Below are positions 62,201 to 64,000 of a DNA stretch of 64,000 nucleotides, piece by piece; the first letter of the stretch is position 1, and each line of letters opens with the position of its first letter. Source of the DNA: Liolophura sinensis (lineage: Eukaryota; Mollusca; Polyplacophora; Chitonida; Chitonidae); the NCBI RefSeq assembly GCF_032854445.1, contig NC_088302.1, forward strand, positions 14,691,338 to 14,755,337. The letters run 5' to 3'. The position numbers were made by a program, and so were the translations under genes. Under the pieces are notes generated by a model, which saw only the letters and a program-made list of their open reading frames with translations, did not search any database and was not told the origin of the DNA.

Positions 62201-63297
62201 TTAAAAATGCAGATTGACTACTTACATAGATAAACTAATCATGAGAACAACAATGGATCTACTAAAAAATACATTTGCACATCGCTCACAAGTATCTGTT
62301 TTAGTCTTGTTCCAAGCAACCGTGATCACTTTTAAGAAAACAAAAACATGTTCCTGCCAAGTAAGGACTTCTAATTAAGTCTACCACTGTGTCCTTCTTG
62401 GAAGTTCCATACAGTAACAGGCATCTCCAGCTGTGCATTTGCTTTATGTCCTTTTCAAGGAAAACAATTCAGCAGTCTTTAAAAGGCTACATGGGCTTTT
62501 TAAAAATTTACTGCTTTGAAATTGTAGGTTTCATCCTCCTTCATTATCTCGTATTATTTTATAGATTCCAAAAATCAGACAGCAGACCTTTTCCTAGTAC
62601 GTCATAGAGAGTTTTTCTGAGAGGACGACTTGTAGCAATTCGTGGAACCAAACTCCTCAAAAGCTTGAGACAAGCCTACATTGCAACTGCTCAATTTTCA
62701 CTTGTCTCCATTACATTAAATTGGCTATGTACATAGCTGCTCCCACAAAAAGAAACAGTTAGCACTAGGGCTCTGTGTGTGTGTTAATTTAATTCCTTGA
62801 ATTCATTCCTGGTCTGTATCAAGCCAAAGTCTCAACTGAAGGTCTTGTATAACATACATCTGTACATGTATATACACAAAACAAATGGTTACAGCACTTT
62901 TAAACTTTCTTGTAAAACTATCTTTACAGCATGTATTTGTTACAGTAGCATTTTTTTGTCTTTTAAGAATCTTGTAAAAAAAAAAAAAAGGCCTTTTACA
63001 ACAAGGGTCTGGAGAATAACTGTTACTCAATCTACTCAATCAAAAGACTCCACAACATTTTGACTTCATAGTTCTGCAACAAGTTTCCACCAAACAAACC
63101 ACATCAGAGCTTACCTCTTTATGGAAGTCCTTGTTGGCAAAAAGGTTAAGCTCCTCGCCATAAATTTCCTGTTGATTCAGCACATCCTGATAGTCCATTT
63201 CCTTCATGATTCCTGGGTCTTCGATTCCATTGGCCTTGAGGAATTCCAGGTATGCAACCTGGAATGCCTGGCCAATGGACTGTGCTATCAACTGGGC
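38196..63297 (-). CDS. Mint/X11 (APBA family) adaptor, C-terminal five exons; 5' part outside the window
   Basis: Joined from - strand exons 63297-63115, 51820-51608, 48159-48040, 42568-42428 and 38267-38196; 242 residues plus stop, every junction GT/AG in phase 0. In order: the C-terminal helix of the PTB domain, PDZ1, PDZ2 and a conserved tail. Known: APBA proteins bind the APP cytoplasmic YENPTY motif through PTB, and ion-channel and neurexin-type C-termini through PDZ, and act in secretory-pathway sorting and at synapses (C. elegans LIN-10, vertebrate APBA1-3). The N-terminal Munc18- or CASK-binding region would be in exons beyond 64000, so a neuronal or ubiquitous subtype cannot be assigned. 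Invertebrates usually have one or two paralogues, so I leave the symbol open. Confidence 0.93.
38268..42427 (-). other. Mint intron before the last exon (4.2 kb)
   Basis: No SINE-A. Weak tRNA-like SINE traces on the - strand near 40870-40925 and a SINE-B-like fragment near 40385-40410 (- strand). Otherwise no feature. Confidence 0.5.
42428..42568 (-). CDS. Mint exon: PDZ2
   Basis: 47 codons. Acceptor ATAACTTCAG, donor GGAGAA|GTAAGT. Encodes [20 protein letters not shown] and [20 protein letters not shown], ending NSVGE. The [20 protein letters not shown] run is diagnostic of the APBA PDZ2. His375-like PHDK marks the helix position that reads the ligand in class I PDZ domains. Confidence 0.94.
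42700..43100. repeat. Minisatellite with 22-bp unit and 164-bp higher-order period
   Basis: Basic unit TGGCCTGTCTGTGGTGTGCC plus AG. A larger pattern that includes GACCTATGGTGA, CACTGGCTTGTCTATGG and GGCCTGTAGGCTGTCTTTGG repeats at 164 bases (compare 42795 and 42959). It is in the Mint intron, about 130 bases upstream (on the - strand) of the PDZ2 exon acceptor. Confidence 0.92.
44161..44258. repeat. Perfect 48-bp tandem duplication
   Basis: Two copies of a 48-bp unit that begins TCAAAAAGGGATTTTTTTAT and ends AAAGAAAAT, apparently identical, within a Mint intron. A recent duplication by its lack of divergence. Confidence 0.9.
45349..45420 (-). mobile_element. tRNA-like SINE head
   Basis: On the - strand: GCTGAGGTGGTAAAGAGGTC, a TGTCTGACACAAGCC anticodon-arm-like part, and GGTTCAATCC (B box) at 45358-45349. 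No clean tRNA cloverleaf 3' end, so a SINE head or tRNA relic, not a functional tRNA gene. Confidence 0.5.
46610..46825 (-). mobile_element. SINE-A copy in Mint intron with 12-bp target duplication
   Basis: On the + strand: TTTATTTATTTGATTGGTGT through the body to GAGGCTCCTGGGTCATTA. Flanked by TCAACATATTTA at 46598-46609 and 46826-46837. Truncated before the A box. Confidence 0.93.
48040..48159 (-). CDS. Mint exon: PDZ1 end and PDZ2 start
   Basis: 40 codons. Acceptor TTGTTGCAG, donor GGCGTG|GTAAGT. Encodes [20 protein letters not shown] (last PDZ1 strand and inter-PDZ linker), then [20 protein letters not shown], which holds the PDZ2 QLGF carboxylate-binding loop. Confidence 0.93.
48643..48808 (-). 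mobile_element. SINE-A copy in Mint intron, 5'-truncated, with 13-bp target duplication
   Basis: TTTATTTGTTTGTTTATTTG then the body to GTACGGCCGGAGAGGAA. Flanked by TGCTGCCACTTGA at 48630-48642 and 48809-48821, with no mismatch. Confidence 0.93.
50293..50438. mobile_element. MITE-like element with 28-bp terminal inverted repeats
   Basis: Left end GCCCTCTTTCACAAAACTTT then GTAAATCA (to 50320); right end (50411-50438) is its reverse complement with about three mismatches. About 146 bp, no coding capacity, in a Mint intron. Confidence 0.75.
51608..51820 (-). CDS. Mint exon: PDZ1
   Basis: 71 codons. Acceptor TGTTTCAG, donor ATCAAG|GTATGT. Encodes [20 protein letters not shown], then [20 protein letters not shown] and [11 protein letters not shown]. 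The unusual carboxylate loop (VESGWGS region rather than GLGF) is the mark of APBA PDZ1. The INGVSL..L segment is the usual helix start of the domain. Confidence 0.93.
55631..55697. repeat. Tandem repeat: three 22-bp units
   Basis: GCCTGGCAAGATCCAGCTGG-like units, about 90 percent alike, in the large Mint intron. Confidence 0.8.
56715..56835 (+). mobile_element. SINE-E copy in Mint intron, antisense to Mint
   Basis: GTAATTTACCAAAGGTCTGT, TCTGTTTCCTCCACCCATGG, CGATTGTATAGCTGAAAAAT, TTAGTGTGACGTTTAACACA and an A tail. Confidence 0.7.
60030..60490. repeat. Minisatellite: 44-bp units, central copies near identical
   Basis: Unit TGTTGGGTAATGCAGCCATC followed by ACCTATGTAGGATAGGGACA and ACAC. About five near-identical units at 60158-60392, with diverged units on both sides (TGCTGAGTAATGCAGCCATC). 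This old-edge, young-centre pattern is typical of expansion from inside the array. Intronic in the Mint gene. Confidence 0.93.
63115..63297 (-). CDS. Mint exon: end of PTB domain
   Basis: 61 codons. Acceptor TTTTGCCAG before GCCCAG, donor AAAGAG|GTAAGC. Encodes [20 protein letters not shown], the terminal PTB alpha-helix that is nearly invariant in APBA proteins, followed by the PTB-PDZ1 linker ([20 protein letters not shown] and onward to FHKE). The upstream PTB exon was looked for in 63298-64000 and not found. Confidence 0.93.
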
Positions 63298-64000
63298 CTG
63301 GCAAAATAGAGGAGAATCACCATTTAAGCAAGATGTAAAGCAATTTGAGTAAAAAAAAGTGATACATGATGGACGTAAAAGATAATGTAAGCAGATGATA
63401 GCCTTAATTGTTTCTGGTTAAAGACAACCATTCCTTACACCCTGCAACATGAATGGAAGTTTTCTCCTCAACAATAATAACAATATCTCAATGATTCGCA
63501 TAAATATGTTTTTAGGACATGACAGAGACTCTTCTGGCCGAGCATCAGCACCTGTGTGAAATCATGTACAAGGCTGACACTAGCCATCATTAAATACGAT
63601 ATGAAAATAATGGGCAAATCTAGAAACAGCTCAACTTCAATCACCTCTAGAAACAAAATGTAAGTTCATTCACACCAACAAAAAGCAGACGGAAATGGTA
63701 GGACAGCAACTGAGAGCCAAACCAAACAAAATCCTAGAACCACTTACGAGACAGACATGTCAAAAAACACAACAAATCTTATAGATTCATCCTCAACTGC
63801 CTTAGCTTTCAAAACGTGTACCAGAAGAGGTAGTGTAAAACCAAAATCTGAGACCACAAGGAAAAACAAACCTGCTTGGAGCCATGTAAAATATATCTTA
63901 AAACCTCGCTGTGATATAAGACATAAGCATAATAAATGAAGCAGTGTAAGGTAGATAAATCCATTATAAATAACACCTTCCAGTATATGGCTTGGTAAAA
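63298..64000 (-). other. Mint intron, running off the window
   Basis: Searched on the - strand for the preceding PTB exon (expected to end near FESED); not found. No repeat identified. Confidence 0.6.

Larger units (their letters stand above)
51821..63114 (-). other. Mint intron between PTB and PDZ1 (11.3 kb)
   Basis: Holds the 22-bp and 44-bp tandem arrays, a SINE-E at 56715 and a repeat C fragment near 56235. Much of it is single-copy looking and A-rich on the + strand. No nested gene recognised. Confidence 0.6.

Noticed and set aside
63840-63930. Possible short Mint exon (- strand, CGAGGTTTTAAG.. with flanking AG/GT)
   Set aside because: Translation does not resemble the PTB sequence expected upstream of [10 protein letters not shown].

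Overview
The window is eukaryotic nuclear DNA: AT-rich, intron-rich, full of tRNA-derived SINEs, fold-back elements and minisatellites, with one 200-N assembly gap at 13488-13687. The SINE types, especially the one ending in CACCAATCAAATAAATAAA, and the abundance of the palindrome TACATGTA point to an invertebrate animal, probably a mollusc or another lophotrochozoan. The species is not resolved.

Two protein-coding genes converge tail to tail. On the + strand, about 9.0-24.5 kb, lies a complete coding sequence that I assembled from eight exons (498 codons). It is a class I-like Rab11 family-interacting protein (Rab11-FIP): an N-terminal C2 domain and a C-terminal Rab11-binding coiled coil. 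Unlike the vertebrate class I FIPs as I know them, it carries an IPT/TIG domain between these two, and that domain most resembles the Ral-binding TIG domain of the exocyst subunit Sec5/EXOC2. This C2-TIG-RBD architecture is the most interesting item in the window.

On the - strand, about 63.3-38.2 kb, are the last five coding exons of a Mint/X11 adaptor (APBA family). They hold the end of the PTB domain, PDZ1, PDZ2 and a conserved C-terminal tail ending in Tyr-Leu. Every splice junction is phase 0. The N-terminal exons lie beyond the right edge. A long 3' UTR, possibly reaching a polyadenylation signal at 33.4 kb, is inferred.

Layout: 1-9.0 kb, 5' flank of the FIP gene, repeat-rich, no recognised gene. 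9.0-24.5 kb, FIP gene, with an 8.6 kb first coding intron that holds the gap and a 1.24 kb minisatellite of 46-bp units. 24.5-33.4 kb, convergent intergenic or 3' UTR sequence. 33.4-38.2 kb, probable Mint 3' UTR. 38.2-64 kb, Mint exons and introns of 3.4-11.3 kb.

Both genes belong to membrane traffic (recycling endosome/exocyst, and synaptic or secretory scaffolding), but nothing here shows that they are co-regulated. The many short open frames outside the listed exons look like chance.
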